The notes: a model not told the origin generated them from the letters alone. A stretch of 64,000 bases of DNA from Acanthaster planci (GCF_001949145.1 NW_019091403.1:1444765-1508764), one strand, 5' to 3'; positions 37,401 to 51,664 are shown, counted from the first letter of the stretch. Program-made: numbers and translations.

Positions 37401-40400
37401 ATACATATGTATGTACACTACCCGGTATCTTAAAATGACTTACCTGGAAGAAGCTGGTACCAAAGTTGATTGTATGCAGATGTGATGCAGAAACTGCAGG
37501 TATCAAGACCACAGAGATAGTCCCAGAATCTGCCTTGGGGGAGTTTGGTGGGTTAGGTAGTACCAGCTTAGTATCTGAACGGTCAGTGACGGACTTGGTC
37601 AAGGCAATCAACTCTAAGGTGGTGGAGATGGCTGTAGTTTGCAGCATGAAGTTATTTACAAAACAGCTGGTGGCAACAAGGGATTGGAGCCACTCAGGCA
37701 AACCAAGTGCACTACCTGGAAAGAAAAAGGCAAATATTCAGCTAGTTTGCAGAGCCCCTCCATCAAAAACACAAACATCAATAAAAAACACACAAAATTT
37801 ATGCTTCATTTTTGTGGGTGTTTAAAGTGCAGTCCTTCTTCACTTTTCACGAACACTTTGTACGAAGTCAGCAATTTGGCATTGTACTGGTACATGTACC
37901 AGGTAGGCTTTCAATAAGAATTTCTAAATTGGTCAGCAGGTGATTTGACAGTACACACTGTACTGCATCAGCCTCTCAAATGCTGAGGCCAAAAACTGGA
38001 CAAGCAGGACAGCACATACAACACAGATATGTGCCATCATTCCCTTTTGGCTTCTTTGTGGTAACTAGGAGTCGACCCTACTTACCGGTAGTGGTAGGTG
38101 TAACAATATGGGCAGCTGATGCTGTTTCATTACAGTACATTGGGAAACAAGCAAACTCAACCAACAAATGACAAGCTGTAGAGAAAGCTTGCAAGGCACT
38201 GGGAGAAGATGTACATTGTAGCTCAACGTCACCTACAGAAGGAAAACAATTTATAAGAATTTCAGACCAACTGATTTATCTCATCAAAAATATTTAATTT
38301 CTCAGTGTAAATCTCAACTCCACCAGATGCCTCATGAGTTGCTTCCAGTAAACTGTTTACATACAATGCCAAAATGCAAAATAGGATTACTGTGCCAAAG
38401 ACAGAGTGGATTGAGAAATATTCCTAGAATAACAAATAAAAAACCTAAATGCAAGTGACACATCTAACCTTAAACTCTTGAGGGCTTGTGAAAAGTTACA
38501 TGAGATTTAAGGATTAACAGCTGTAAGGCAGAATGTTATACTTACGGATGTAGACAGCCACAGCCTCATCTGAAGTCAGTGCTGAGTTAGTGCGGAGTCT
38601 ACCATCCTCACTCATTTTGTCTGTTAAGTCTCCAAAGCCATGAGGCTGTTTAACCTTCAAGCCTTCCCCAACTGATGGCTGTCGTTTCTCCTGTGTACCA
38701 CTGTACTTGACATTCAGCTTCTTCAGATGCCTCTTCACCACCTCGGCCTCTGGAAGGATCTTGCTGCTGACAAACTTGGCAAAGAAAGTTTGGTAGCACT
38801 GCACACAGGCTTGCATTATAAAGACAGGTTGGCCGTCTTGGTCACTTTCAGCAAGACTGGTTGTCAAGGAGACTGAACTTGGGGTTCGACGATGTGAGGG
38901 ACGGAATTCAATTGTCTCATCTTTGGATACAGAATCAAGGCTTGCCATTTTAGTGGGACGTTTGACCCTCTCAATCTGGAAGTCGTCATCAAGAGCTGGC
39001 AACTCTGCATCCTCTAGGCGTTCAGAAGAAAGCCTGTCCAATGATCTCCTAGGACTCAACGGAAATTTCTTGGATGAACTTTGCTTGCCTTGCTTTGTTT
39101 TGTCAGCTCTCTCACTCTCTGGAGATTCATCCTGTGCAGCAGCTGATCCTGAGCTTGCCTCCTTTTTGCCATCTGATGAATTCATCACTGATTGGGATTT
39201 AGACATTTCTCTTGGCGTGGATGACTGCTGTAGTGACAAATCCCTACCGGTTATCCCACTGCTGCCACCATCCACAATCTCCAAGCCTTTCTCAATGATG
39301 TCAACATGAGCCATCAGTCTCTGAGGTGTGCTTGTATCCCACTGATTGGGACTGGTGACCATGGATGGTTGTACCTTGGTTAGCAGCTTGGTACACAAGC
39401 ACAGTGTGTCCTTAATCTCTGACAGGCTTAGATACTCACAGTAGTTGGAAAGGGACACAGTTAACTTGCAAAGTAGGTTCGGAAGATACTCTGTTGTTGT
39501 TTCCACATATGTTTCCTGAAGAAAAAAATAAATAGCAGGGCATGATAATTTAATAAATGTAACTTCGACCATCCAACGGCAATCATTCTATTTATTTATT
39601 TTTCTGTGAGTAAACAGCACGTTTAACAGCTACTCACCAGTGACACAATGTCCAGGAGAAAATCTACCAGCTTACACATTTCTGAACATGTCAGTGTCCT
39701 ACTCCCATCACCTATAGAGGGTGCCATTCCACCTCGCATTACTGTCTCTTGACAGCAAAGATCAAATCGTGCTGCAATAAATTCCCACATGAAGTGTGAC
39801 TCAAACACACCAAAGAGCAAATTGGCAGTCTTGATGAGCTCCACAGGACGGGCATTACGAGTAAGAAGCTTTCTGGATGGTGTAGACAGAAGTAATGATT
39901 CCTGAGATTCAGAAATGAGTCCTTTCCACACATCATTCTCGCATCCAGTAGTGCAACGATTAAACAAGGCACGAAACACCTCAATAAAAACATCTTCTAC
40001 AATAATTGTGCTCAGTTCTGGCTTGTCAAGAAGGCTGATCAAGATCTTGTAGGGTTTCAAGATGGCAGCTTTGGCCTCATCCTCGTTTAAGCCACTTGGA
40101 ATGGTATGCAACCAGACTTTTAGGGATTCCACCAACATGGCTTTAGAATGAGCCTCAAAGTAAGCTGAAGTCTCATCTTCAGTGCTTAAAAGGCTGTCTG
40201 ATCGCTCCACAGTCAAATCAGTTGGTTTTTTAGCAGTAGTGTCTGGCTCCGTTTTCCTCACATCAGTTCCCAACAACCAGCTAAAGAGACGACGATTAAG
40301 GGACATGTCACGACGCAAGAGCACGTTAAGTGCAGCTGTCAAGATATGTGTCTGTTCATCTTTAGACACACAGTAATCATGAAGAGGGAAGCACAGTAGA

Positions 40401-43400
40401 ACTAGATCTAGGACGGAACGCTGGACCAGAACAACAGAATCATACAGGGATTCACAAACAGCTTTGACCTGAAGACAGGGAGCAAACAAAACACTTGGTC
40501 AGAGATGACCTGAGTGAAAGTATTCAATAATGACAATCTCTACTGTGCACAGCTATAGCTTTACATGTATTCTGTGATCAATCGGTAGAATCAACATCAA
40601 ACAAGTTAGACCCACAAGGGTCACTATAATAGAACTTATTCCATGAGCAACAGAGGATCACAAAAATGCATCATAACATTAGCAAAAGGCCAAATCCAAT
40701 ATTTATAAACAAGATATGTAGGGCTGATTCGATTCAAATAATTCACTATTTGAATATTTGATCAAGTCAATCAAATATCTGAGTACTCGCTCGTACTGAT
40801 GGGCAGATTGTTGATGAACAAGTCACATACAAAATCAGTTGAAATAATGAACACAATTGTACCTTATAATCACTATAATAGCTTCTCAAGTCTAGGAGTA
40901 TCTCCAGCCACAATTTGGCAAGATTCAACACATGAACAAGACTTCTATTCCTTTTAAATTTTTAATGAATAATTTTTTTTTTGACTCGTTGTAAGATTGT
41001 TGTTGCTTCTTAGTTGAATATGCTTGAAACAAGTCTCCATAGTGTAATTCTTTTCTCAGTTAAAACAAAAAAAAATTCTCTGTTCCTTTTCTTGAATTTC
41101 GTATTCAAATATTCAACTGCAGAAAATAATATTCAAATATTTGAGAATCGATCTAATATTTGGATACTCGGCACAGCTTTACAGATATGCATGATGCACA
41201 CAGATGCTAGTGAGATCAATAAATATCAATAAATATGGCACAGGAAAAGACACCATGCATAAATGTACTACATTTATGCCAACCTGAGGATTCTACTTCA
41301 AAGATCTAACAATCTCGCCATCTCCATGTTGTTAAGGGTGGTACATGTATGCAAACATGTAAGCACCTTACCAGTTTTTCTCTGCTATTGCCAAGGATGT
41401 GAGATTGTTCTTTTATTGATGCTTTACGGTCTAGTTGAGACAAGACAAATGACACAGCAGGAAGCCGAACACCTGGGCTTGTCAAGACACACTCCCACAG
41501 AGCACTGTAGAAATTAGACTTCACCATGCCTGCACATAACTGTTCCAACAAAGCATTGGTCCTGTGCACAACAATTAAACCAAACAATTGGAACAAAATA
41601 CTAGCACTGGCATGTTCAAAGAGTTGATGAGTGAACCTGCACTAAAAGCCATAATGATTTGCAATAAAAAACAAGCAAATACAGCAAGGCATTAGGTACC
41701 CACAAGCAACCATACTTGCAGCCTATTTATGTCAAAGTCCCTCCTTTCAAATTAAACTCTAATCTGATAAAATCCTTTTTGCCTTGTATGCTATGATTTC
41801 AAAATACATTTGGCAAATAGCTCCTCTGACCCACCTTAAGGCTGGTTCATACTGCAGGTAAATGCAAAAGCAAAACGAATTTGACTCCACAAAACATTTC
41901 AAGAAACATCCGCTGGAGATGAAGTGTATTTAACTTTTCAAAATTTGCAATGAGAATATTGGTGCTGACATCACAACATTGCATAAATGTGTATTAACTG
42001 TCATGCAAAGTAGCCTTTAGAATGTTCCCTCCATTTTTTAAAAATACAACTACTGCCTGCTGTGAGGGGATCCATAGTGTTTTGTACACCCCCAGCTTTG
42101 CATCGAGGATATTTGACCCTTCAGGTGTACAAAACACCATGGATCCCTACACAGCAGGCAACAAATAGTGGCTTCTTGAATAACAGAGATCAACTAAATT
42201 TAATAGTAAATTACAAACAGTACTTCCTCTTTCAAAATGACATCAGTCAACAGAATTGAGTTTAGGGAGGTTGATGATTCTGTTGTTTTCAAATTTGATT
42301 TATATTTGTCCGTCGACCGAGGAAAGAAACGTGGCAACTTTCATTTTCATAACTGAAAGTTCTCCTTGTTTAAGTTTTTTTTGAAATGCACACGTTTGAT
42401 ACATATACGCACTCATGTTAAGATAACTGGAAAGGCAATAAAAGTATTTTAAATTTTCTAGAGTACTAACCTATCAAAAAACTCGGATCCTTCCTCCAAT
42501 CCAGGCATGATGCCTTGAAGTAGGCCAGTCAGGCATGGCTTGAGGTGTTCACCAAGGGGTAGGTAGTGTTCCTCATACAAATGAAGAAGCTTTGGCTTGA
42601 CAGCCATAGCAGCGCTGCCTAGCAACGGGAACAGGCCAGCACTGTAGATGAACATATCTTGACATAGTTGCTTAGGACCAATGGTACGGAAGATGAGATC
42701 ATAGGTCTCTAAAGCCTTGAGGTGAACGCCACTCGGGAGGGCAGGATGAGTGCATTGAGCAAGACGCTTACCGATCAGAAGACGTTTAGGGATGACAGAG
42801 TAACGCGTAGAGTTGCTTTGTAGGACCTGGGTCACAAATGAGAAAAATGACTGTTTAAGATGGATTACAAACATGTTAATGTACATCCTCAGGCATGACT
42901 CAATTAGCTCTTCTAATAAATATTTGTGGCTTCCTTCAAGATTGTTTTCATTGGTTTCTGCATACTTTAAGTAGTGAAAATACACCTAACTAAAGCATAC
43001 ATTGCAAATACCTGAATACAGTGCACATGTACATGTATGTCAATGGATTAGATCATTTTAGGTCATAAGCTTGTTTTAATCATAAAGATGCCACATTTTG
43101 AGGTACTTTTGAGTACTTGATAAAACTATTTGATATATTGTAAATAAAGAACAGATGCTTCAGTTTGCAATGTAATCGATTCAAAATTTCAAATTACCTT
43201 TAATGCAAATTGCTCATGTGAAAAGACTCCTAAAAAAATTAATGTAAATTCTTGCCGGCCATCTTGATGCACAGTTAGTGTTATTAATAACAAACTATTG
43301 TATGGATTTGTTTATCAGTTTTGCTAAGGACTACAAAAGCAACACAAAGGAACTGAGAAGTGTAACATCTGCATTTGGTGAAACATGTATTCACATCAAT

Positions 43401-44631
43401 ATACAAAATTATAAACCAATTGCTTGACTATGGGCATTTGTGACTAAAAAGTACTCTGTCCTATACATGTAAAATGTAAAACGTAATTAAACTGTACCTG
43501 TGTTCATGTTACATCAAATTACATGAACATGGATAGTAGATTCCAGAATGTAAATGTATGTACATTTAAATGTAAGCAATTTCAGTCATACCTGTAGGGT
43601 CTATTACATGTACACGTATAATGTACTGTACATGTACTTCTGAGACATCAGTTTACTGTCAATCATTAATTGGTATCATGCATAGAATCACTGTAATTGA
43701 ATCAGGGATGGAGCACATGTGCGATATGGTAAACGTACGTTTCTGTGTGTAGGCTGAATATGTGACATTTAAAGGGCTTCACACTGTAAATTATTTACAT
43801 GCATACACTGTACACGTATCCAAGAAATGTGTACTTTTGAAGAATGCAAACTGTGTGTGTTTAAATTGAACTGCCCCTTCAAATACAAAATGGTTTTAGA
43901 GTTCAAGTACATGTACACGTATATGTATATACTAGTATGTGTGAAATTCCTAGGAATTTAAGCATTTCATCTGCAGGTGCTTGTATACATGTAGTTTATT
44001 TTAATGCACCATGATGAGCCATTTGAGATTTTAGCAAAAGCTGCTGATTGCTACGTGTACATGTCCTATTAGTTACAAAACTGTACAAAATAAAAAGGAT
44101 TTGAATTTATAACTCACTCCATTTGACATTTGAGAAGTATCTCAACTCATAATTGTAACTTCTTGTATCCACTACAGTACCTTTCACCTAAATTAGATAT
44201 TTTGCAAAACATACTGACAATGATACTGTTAGAATTTACCCATCTTGGCATTTGCAAAGCAGGACATTATAATAATTTAAGGCAGACACAATAATTTCAG
44301 CATTGGTTGTGCCATCCATTCACAATGACATGTACACTGACAACAATACCAATACATCAAAATGCAACGTTTCAAATGGTTAATTTATTGCAGATTTGGA
44401 ATCAGGTTCATTACTGGTATTCAGTTGTCATGGTTACGGAGACTCTAGTATATGTGAGGTTGGGATTGGCTGCAACAGCTACATGTACAGTACCTTGATA
44501 AGTTTAGCAAGTGCTGAGATGAGGTCGGCCCACTCACTGGAATACTCAAATCCTTTCAATGCTTTGTCTACAGCCGCCGAGTAGGCCTTGAATTTGGGAT
44601 CTGACATCAATTCACTCTCATCTAGATTCAT
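22601..44631 (-). CDS. DOP1: DOP1/Dopey family protein, complete, 25 coding exons, about 2559 aa
   Basis: Dopey proteins work with Mon2 and a Neo1-type flippase in endosome-to-Golgi traffic, and the animal forms also link membranes to kinesin. Coding exons, in gene order: 44494-44631, 42471-42826, 41372-41561, 39638-40468, 38546-39515, 38086-38232, 37444-37715, 36825-36977, 36542-36645, 35901-36177, 33904-35708, 33371-33602, 32840-33031, 27392-27517, 27088-27222, 26565-26725, 26077-26273, 25678-25814, 25327-25436, 25035-25184, 24726-24787, 24106-24395, 23527-23765, 23266-23371, 22601-22900. All junctions are gt/ag with matching phases, and the total is 7680 nt including the TAA at 22603-22601. 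Human DOP1A is about 2465 aa and DOP1B about 2300, so the length fits one unduplicated orthologue. The start is ATG 44631, giving [14 protein letters not shown] then [20 protein letters not shown], characteristic of the family N-terminus. An ag directly before the ATG suggests a non-coding 5' exon upstream. Confidence 0.95.
26826..26881. repeat. Fold-back version of the ttaggg-ended element
   Basis: Two perfect 20-bp arms (ccctaacagtcctcaatcct and its reverse complement) surround an 11-nt loop. The left arm is the left half of the dispersed element, so this looks like a head-to-head fusion of two left ends. A solo right-end-like gactgttagggttaa lies 50 bp upstream near 26777. It lies in the DOP1 intron between exons 15 and 16. 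Confidence 0.8.
28646..28706. repeat. Copy of the dispersed ttaggg-ended element
   Basis: Reads gtcgcaaatcctctgatat, then attttacatacaccctaggg and ggttagggttaaa. The left end is degraded. It lies inside the 5.3-kb DOP1 intron between exons 13 and 14. Confidence 0.7.
32015..32140 (+). repeat. tRNA-Thr(AGT)-like SINE head or tRNA pseudogene
   Basis: The segment agctct...cagttaagatgtct, then gcactagtaaccagg, then aggttgtgggtttgagtccc resembles a tRNA-Thr from the D arm through the anticodon (agt) and T arm with its B box. The D arm is broken and the ends cannot pair as an acceptor stem, so it is not a functional tRNA. It is followed by the same ttttttccaaagctct tail as the copy at 11561. Confidence 0.6.
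33904..35708 (-). other. DOP1: DOP1 exon 11: large central exon with a disordered segment
   Basis: The exon is 1805 nt (about 601 residues), by far the largest of the gene. Its first 260 residues are Ser/Asp/Glu-rich and probably disordered, with clusters such as [11 protein letters not shown] and [13 protein letters not shown]. From about residue 280 of the exon the sequence becomes a helical, conserved region ([38 protein letters not shown]). The disordered part is where animal DOP1 proteins usually differ in length. Confidence 0.85.
39638..44631 (-). other. DOP1: DOP1 exons 1-4: conserved Dopey N-terminal domain
   Basis: Exons 1-4 encode roughly the first 505 residues. Signature stretches are [95 protein letters not shown] and [12 protein letters not shown]. 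This is the helical-repeat Dopey_N region. It ends with [11 protein letters not shown] at the exon 4 donor. An 0.9-kb intron precedes exon 3, another precedes exon 2, and a 1.7-kb intron follows exon 1. Confidence 0.92.
42055..42159. mobile_element. Fold-back MITE, 105 bp with 36-bp arms
   Basis: The left arm (gcctgctgtgaggggatcca to ttttgtacacc) and right arm (ggtgtacaaaa to cacagcaggc) are almost perfect reverse complements with two mismatches, around a 33-nt loop. It lies in the DOP1 intron between exons 2 and 3. I could not identify a target duplication. Confidence 0.75.
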
Positions 44632-47600
44632 GGCTAGCAATCAATCAAACAAACAACAATTTAGGGGAAAATACTGTCAAAATTTCTCATTAACACAGAC
44701 CTGTTTGAATCCCAGGTTAGAAATTTGGTTGAGCATGTTCCCAACAGGAACAGCATGTTTGTAAATGTGGCTTAATCAGATCATGTCATCAAAGTCCAAT
44801 TTGTCAAACCCAGATGCAAGCTGCATCAGTAGCCCAGATGAAGTAATTCGATTTATACAAATAAGGAGTACATGTAGGTAAAAAGTACATGTAATATGAA
44901 ACAAAGCAACTTAAAGTTAGTTACACAGTTCTTCTTTATGCCATCAAACAGATGTACATGTATATTATGGTTACAACATACAGAATATACTGAATACATG
45001 TAAATCACAATTTTTACGCACGTGTGCATGCAACTTCTACAAAAGCAAGGAAATACATTAGTTTGTTGTGATATCAAACATTCACATTAAAAAACACTTA
45101 CCTTCGGGGGTATGAAAAATTCCATTGTTTGCAAATTTACTATTAAATGAGTTAGTTTTCTTAATCTTGTTCATTTTTTTACTTGCAGCTCATTTCTAGG
45201 GAAATTCCAGACCAAAATCAGCAGTTACCCAGTAACGCATATGGTTGTATCATGGAGCACCTGTTCAAATGGGAGTACTTGTACACGTACATGTACCTTG
45301 CACAAAGACTTGTGGCTGAATACAGCTTCCTGAACACAGACTAAGAATACAAATTACAATACTTACCATATGTAAATTAGCTTTGGCTTAACACACTTCA
45401 GTTCACATCTATACACCTAAAGATGCTTTGTATGGCTACCCTTAAAATGAACTTCGACATGTACATGTACCTGTAGGTGACAAGCGTATGTATGTACATG
45501 ATGTACATGTACATGTTCAATGTAAATGTATACCAGTACATACATGTATAAGGACAGAGACAATAGAATTGTGTGTACAGAGTACTGGTACACCTGCATA
45601 ATGTACCAATTACTGAAAATACATGTACCATGCATTTCCAGTGAACATGTCCTTTTTCCTAAATGAGTTAGCATAATGTTCACATTATACATGTACAACA
45701 GGATCTCATAACACATGCTGGGAATGAAATTGAGCAATCAACCTTGACTGTCTCCAGGCTGGAGGCTTGCTACCCCTTTGATCTGGGGTGGAGCTGCACA
45801 CGTACAGTTTGTATGTATGTATGTAACCAAACAAGATGTAAAAGGGTTACTCTAAGATCACTGTAACTCACTGTACAGAAAGGGAACTCAATACTGTGCT
45901 CATGGCTAAGCTGAAAGATACAACGGTAGAAAGCAGGTCTTAATCCCACACCCAAAACAATAATTACATGTAGCGGTATGTAGTAAACACAACTGATAAA
46001 CTCATGACAAGATTCATATAACTACAGTTCTAACTGCAGTGAGACCAACATTGACCATAGATCAAGGACCCATTGACTGAGCAACCTGCATGCTGTTCTT
46101 GTACATGTATATGCACTAGCTGTCATGTTAAAATCACACTCATACAATAGCCCTGTATATACATGTATGTACTGATGATGTAAAATCATCGTTTACTACA
46201 GTGCATTGTGGGATAGAATGAGTTTGATCAGAGCAGAACAGTATGTATTCATACAAGTAGCTGCCACATACCAAGAGTAGACAAAACGGCAGAGATAGTG
46301 AAAGGAAGTGACAGCTGCAGTCTACCATTTCCAGTTGTGGAAGGTAATTCCCAAAGACACGAAATAATGGTTAACAATAAAAATCTCTACCTTTCGAAAA
46401 CAGAGATTTCTTACTCATGGCATACCAGCAGGAAAGTAACAATTTGTGCAGTACACCCTTATTTTACACTTTGCCACCATGCAGTACGGTTAACAACACA
46501 CCCTATCTAGATACAATACACAGTGGTACAGCGCACCTTTGACCCTTTTTGTTTACTTCAGGTCAGCTTTTAGTTTCAATATTGGCCAATACAGATATTT
46601 TATTCACAGTCATCCAATAGTTAACCCGTTTCGCATGACACGTGTACAATGATCACATAGATCGTAGCCACAGAGCTTAATCCCATGCCTATACTGTATG
46701 TAATACGTACAGGTAGCTCTGCAATGTGGGAGGAATACGGTACATGTTCAATTCTCAAATAGACCAGCTTGATGGTGATATTACAAGTCTGCAAGCTCGT
46801 CCCGAATTCATTCATTGTACGTGTAGATCTGTACATGTACAGTACGTATACTAGTATGATAAATTACATGTACCTGGGTTGGTGTGAGTCATGATTCATT
46901 GTGAGTAATGTACCGGTACAAACCCAATAACTCACATAATTATCACAAACCTTCCAACCTTTTGGTGGTGATGAAGCATACGCCCCACTTGTTGGTATCA
47001 AGAGTCCATGTTTAAGCAGCAAAGTACTGTAGAATTGCCCATCCATGGTCACAAACTATTAACACAACCCTACCAAGCAAACTGAAATTATTCATACTAC
47101 CAGTAAATGTTCTATATTGTATGCCTAGCTGAACACAAATGCTCATGAACTCAAGATCTGTGCTCAAAGCAGTGATTTTTAATATCTTGTCATTAGCAAT
47201 TGTCCTTCATTTTAAGTTTCCCAGACTCCAGGTCTGAGTACCTGGACATATACCGTACCAGCACTTCTTTACCCATGTGTAATCCAGGTCTGGGACAAAT
47301 GAGACTCAAGCAAGCCACGACAAAAATCCATTGGTAGAATTGCTGTTTTAACACAATTCAATATCATGCAATGGACCTTAGTAAATGCACCATTAATCTA
47401 AAGTTAATGACAAATTAGAAAAATACGACCATTTTACTACCGTTCTGACAACAAGTACATGTACACTGTACAAAATGCAAAGATAATGGGACTACATACA
47501 TGTACACGTACATGTATTTGTCCAAATTGTACCGGGTATACACAAAGAAATGAGTGTGGATAAGGTATACGATACATGAGAATCCTGGATAGCTTCGACA

Positions 47601-50600
47601 TAAAAAAAAAATGCAACAGTTAATGAATTATGGAGGTACATGTATGCGTCCCACATGATGCAACCTTCACTGCTTGTAGAAATGTGCTACATTCATTATT
47701 CCACAAGTTGCCAATTATCCATGGGCAGACCATGTCTAAAGACCCAGTCTACGCATATATGTACAACTACCAGTTATGTACATATGTACACATACATGTA
47801 CATGTATGTCACAGAGCAGTCTTCTTCATTGTCTTTGATGCGATCATATTAATGGAAGAAATCTGCAGCACCACAGGTGTCCATTAATTCACGTAATGTA
47901 CACATACATGCTGTCCAGTCATGATGTGATGTTGTCCAGGTTATGTTTACATCCAATGAATAACTTCTAGCTGTATATGGACAGGTACATGTTTACATGT
48001 CAAAGTTATATCTACGTGGACACATAGGAAAACATGTACATGAGAGACTGCAGCATTGTAAGAGGCAGTATTGATTTTACATTTTGATACTAAGGACTCA
48101 ATACTCAAGGCCACTGTAACTCTTGTTTTGTTTTTTTTATTTGAAAATCCTAAAGCAAAAGAGACTGAAAGTGAAACCATGAAGAGTCCAAACTAAATAG
48201 AGATCACGTGGCCTCTCAGACAACCTGAGAAACTCTCACATGATCATATCACGTGATGATAATGACTAGTAATGAGGTACATACAGTAGATGTTCTGAGT
48301 GTGGTCATTCTGTGCTTACACGTACATGTATGCAAATCTGGCCTTCCCAAACATCCTTATTAAGACAAAGTAATTAACATCACTCAAGGAAATGGCACTG
48401 TAAATGTTTGCCATGACACTCAGTGCAACCAACCCACAAGCAAACTTCCTTATGATACATGTACATGTTTCACTTGTTTCACTTGCACCAAGAACAGGTT
48501 ATACTCCACATGCCAACTGTTCATTGTAAACAACAACAAAAATGGACACACAAGTCAATTACCATGCCTGACATCCAAACTCAGTGATTCTCCGTCCATG
48601 GATAATACATCTGAACTTAGAATGCCTGCTGAACTAAACATGGTTACTATAATATACAAATACATGTACATTAGACCACAGTTCCCTGTATATACAATAC
48701 ATGATGTTCCATAATTGTTGATGTACAGGAAAAGGCAGTATAGCATTTGGTTTACATGTACAGTGCTCTGTCTAGCTTACATGAAATGATGCACATGACT
48801 TGTGGCTCACAGGAAATATAGTAAAATGGTAGTTTGACCCTGGCCAATATAAACAAAGATCTGATGAGTGATCAGCTGTACGGACACCGAACTACCACCT
48901 TTGCACTTTTCTATAAAAAATTTTATGCTGAAGAAAATGTCTTGGAACTCTGCTGAGTTACGAATACATGTAACTTTCACCACCTACATGTACATGTACA
49001 TCGTACATCAACCTAAAAGGGAGCGCTACCTATTATAGTTACATGTAGTTTCCAGTTGAAACTAGAAACCAATGAAAGGGGTAACCAGCAGTTTGCATTA
49101 ATTTTTTTATCTTTGTTCCTTCCTTTATACATGTACGCATGTGTCCTTTTTCCTTCAAAGTTCAAGCATGATTCAACTACGTGTACATGTACCCAGTATG
49201 CTACTTGTTCTACAAATGATACAAAGGAAAAATTCAAACATTTGCAGTTTATTTAGTTTAAACAATAAACTGAACCCAGTAAATTGAGTAATGGATGCTA
49301 CTTTTATTCACTGTTTACTAATCAAGCTATTTTTTAAAATATCATATGATATAATTCAAAGGTTCAAAGGTTCCAGTAAATATTGTATGAGGTCATACAT
49401 GTGCATGTAAGACCCGTTTTGGCACACAGCCTGTACAAGTGTACATGTACAGTATATGTGCAGCAACAATGTCTGATGACACATGGCCACATGCAAGTGA
49501 TCAACCTTATCTACTGGGCTACATGTATTGTCTACAAATTGTAACAATTGAATTATGTACATGTACATGTACATGTAGGTGCGTGGTACGCACACTGCAC
49601 GTACATGTACATGTACTTGTAGACACATGTGTGTATCGGTCAGGCAAAACAAAGAAAGTGTGCACGTCTAGCCCAAGTTTGTCTAGGGCTCCGTTGTATG
49701 AATGCCATCTGTAAGGGTGTAAGGTAAATGAGGCAAAGTTGATGGATTTGGGAGTTTTACTGACTTGGAACATTGATCAAAATAACAAGCACATTAAAGC
49801 AGCCACAAGTTCTACAGTTTATAATGTGAATTGATATTCTGTGGGAAAAGTGTGCCATTTGAACAGAGTTTTCAGATTGTACTTACATTACCTAACAATT
49901 GGAACACATTTTAAAAAAGTTTAATATTATAATTCTGCAGGAAGAAGTTGACAGACTCATTATTATTTGGACAAAGATGTACTAGGACGTATGTTCACAC
50001 TGCATGCAAATTACAATGGACACCCTTTTCTCACTTTTTCCCATAACAATGGATATTATGTTGACAGAATAATTCAAGTGAAACACAGGACCAGTGCATC
50101 CCTCTATCCTATGTGCATTTGTGTACATGTATTGGTTGGCAAACCTTGTTATTACAATAGAACAAAATATTACTTTTGATTAAACTTTCTGACTCACCTT
50201 TGTGGATAATAATGACACCACGTCAAATAACTGAGTGATTACTTTGTGGAAAGAGGACAGCAGGGTTTGTATTTTTGAGCGAATTAATAGGGTACAAATG
50301 ACGGCTTTAATGTACAGTAACATTGTAATGTTCTGCAGTTGGTTTACAACTTAAGGGTGTGATCTTTGCCAGTTTTGCACAGCTTAAAATTTCCCCTCAA
50401 GATTTAATAACATGGAAAATCTAGGCCTGATACAGCCAAATACCGGCACGAACGGGGCCTATACATATTTTTATTTGTGAATGTAAGCCTTATTGCAAAT
50501 ACTTCATGGTGATTTTGCACAATGCCTTTTTACCATTGTGCAAAATTACTGATGCAGTATTGGCAAAAAGGCTTATTCAATATAGTAATTAGCATCACTG

Positions 50601-51664
50601 GGAGCCTGCTTTAAATGTTACTGTACATAAATTCTGCAGTGAAAGCACACTAAAGACAAATAACACTGAAACTGAAAAATTTCATCAAAAACATTCTAGC
50701 CTAATTGCAGCAAGTCTTTTGCGGTATAAGACCTCATGATGTCATGGATAATTATCAGGAACTAATCGGGCATAGGGGTAGCATACATGTATACATATCT
50801 CAGGACAAATGAAACATGACCGAGCATGCCAAACATTGTTGAAGTACCGGTATGGTTCATGTCAAGGACATTTACCAGGGTAATCAGTGGTAATGCTGTT
50901 GTCACCTGTGGATTGTGTATCATAATTACTGTCTGCATGCACAGCCTCACGGCCTGTCCGTAGTGCGCACGATTGCATGTACACTGTACATGTGATATGT
51001 GCATACTTAGCATGCATCTACATGACACCTCTCTGAAGCCTAACGTTAATCCGCGTTAGCAGGTTACATGGAGTACACAAAAGATTGATTAATTAATGTC
51101 AAATTTAAAAAGGATATACTCACTTGTTCTTTGGGTTTTCTATACAGCAACAGACGTATGAATGAAACAACTAATTAAGTCACGGTACGCGCGTAATTTA
51201 CGTGGCAGTCCGTCCTTCCCCAGCTTCACCAAACGCCATTTTCGTACTGTTACGGTTGAGTGAACAGCGCCCTCTAAAGCTTGTCACAGATGGGAAACAA
51301 AAATGGCTGCGCCCTGTGTTTCTTATTTTTCCAAACTGCGATACATGTTGCATCGCACTTCAGGCTGAATCCAAGGGTCAAGTATGACCAGATATGTTAA
51401 TGACGTCTAAAAGTGTAATGTTCATCTATGCTTCAGCGTTTGAAACAGTACATGTCAACGTTTGGTCTGGCATCTGATTGATAGCTGAGTTTGTGCTCTT
51501 GAGTCTTGGTCATGTTGGTCTACGTCTGTACATCTGTCATGTCTGTACTACCTACATGCATGTGCTTCAACCCCCTGATTACTGCTCGTCAGTGATAAGA
51601 CACAAGCACAGCTGCACCAACAAATGCCTACCTGGTTGTATGAGCTACATGTTACTTACTGAGG
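44632..51664. other. DOP1/B3GALNT2 divergent region with dense acatgtac palindromes
   Basis: No coding gene is seen over 7 kb. The palindromes tacatgta and gtacatgtac recur throughout, densest near 45266-45300, 45455-45545, 47455-47520, 47755-47815, 48980-49010 and 49550-49625. Minus-strand donors AAG|gtaagt at 45103 and ACAA|gtgagt at 51123 could belong to non-coding 5' exons of DOP1. The stretch 51180-51330 is richer in CpG and contains aaaatggctgcgcc, so it may be the shared promoter area. Confidence 0.5.

Noticed and set aside
47630-47887. Plus-strand frames rich in Cys, His, Tyr and Val around the palindrome field
   Set aside because: Translation of repeated acatgtac yields such residues in every frame; no start, splice or domain evidence supports a gene.
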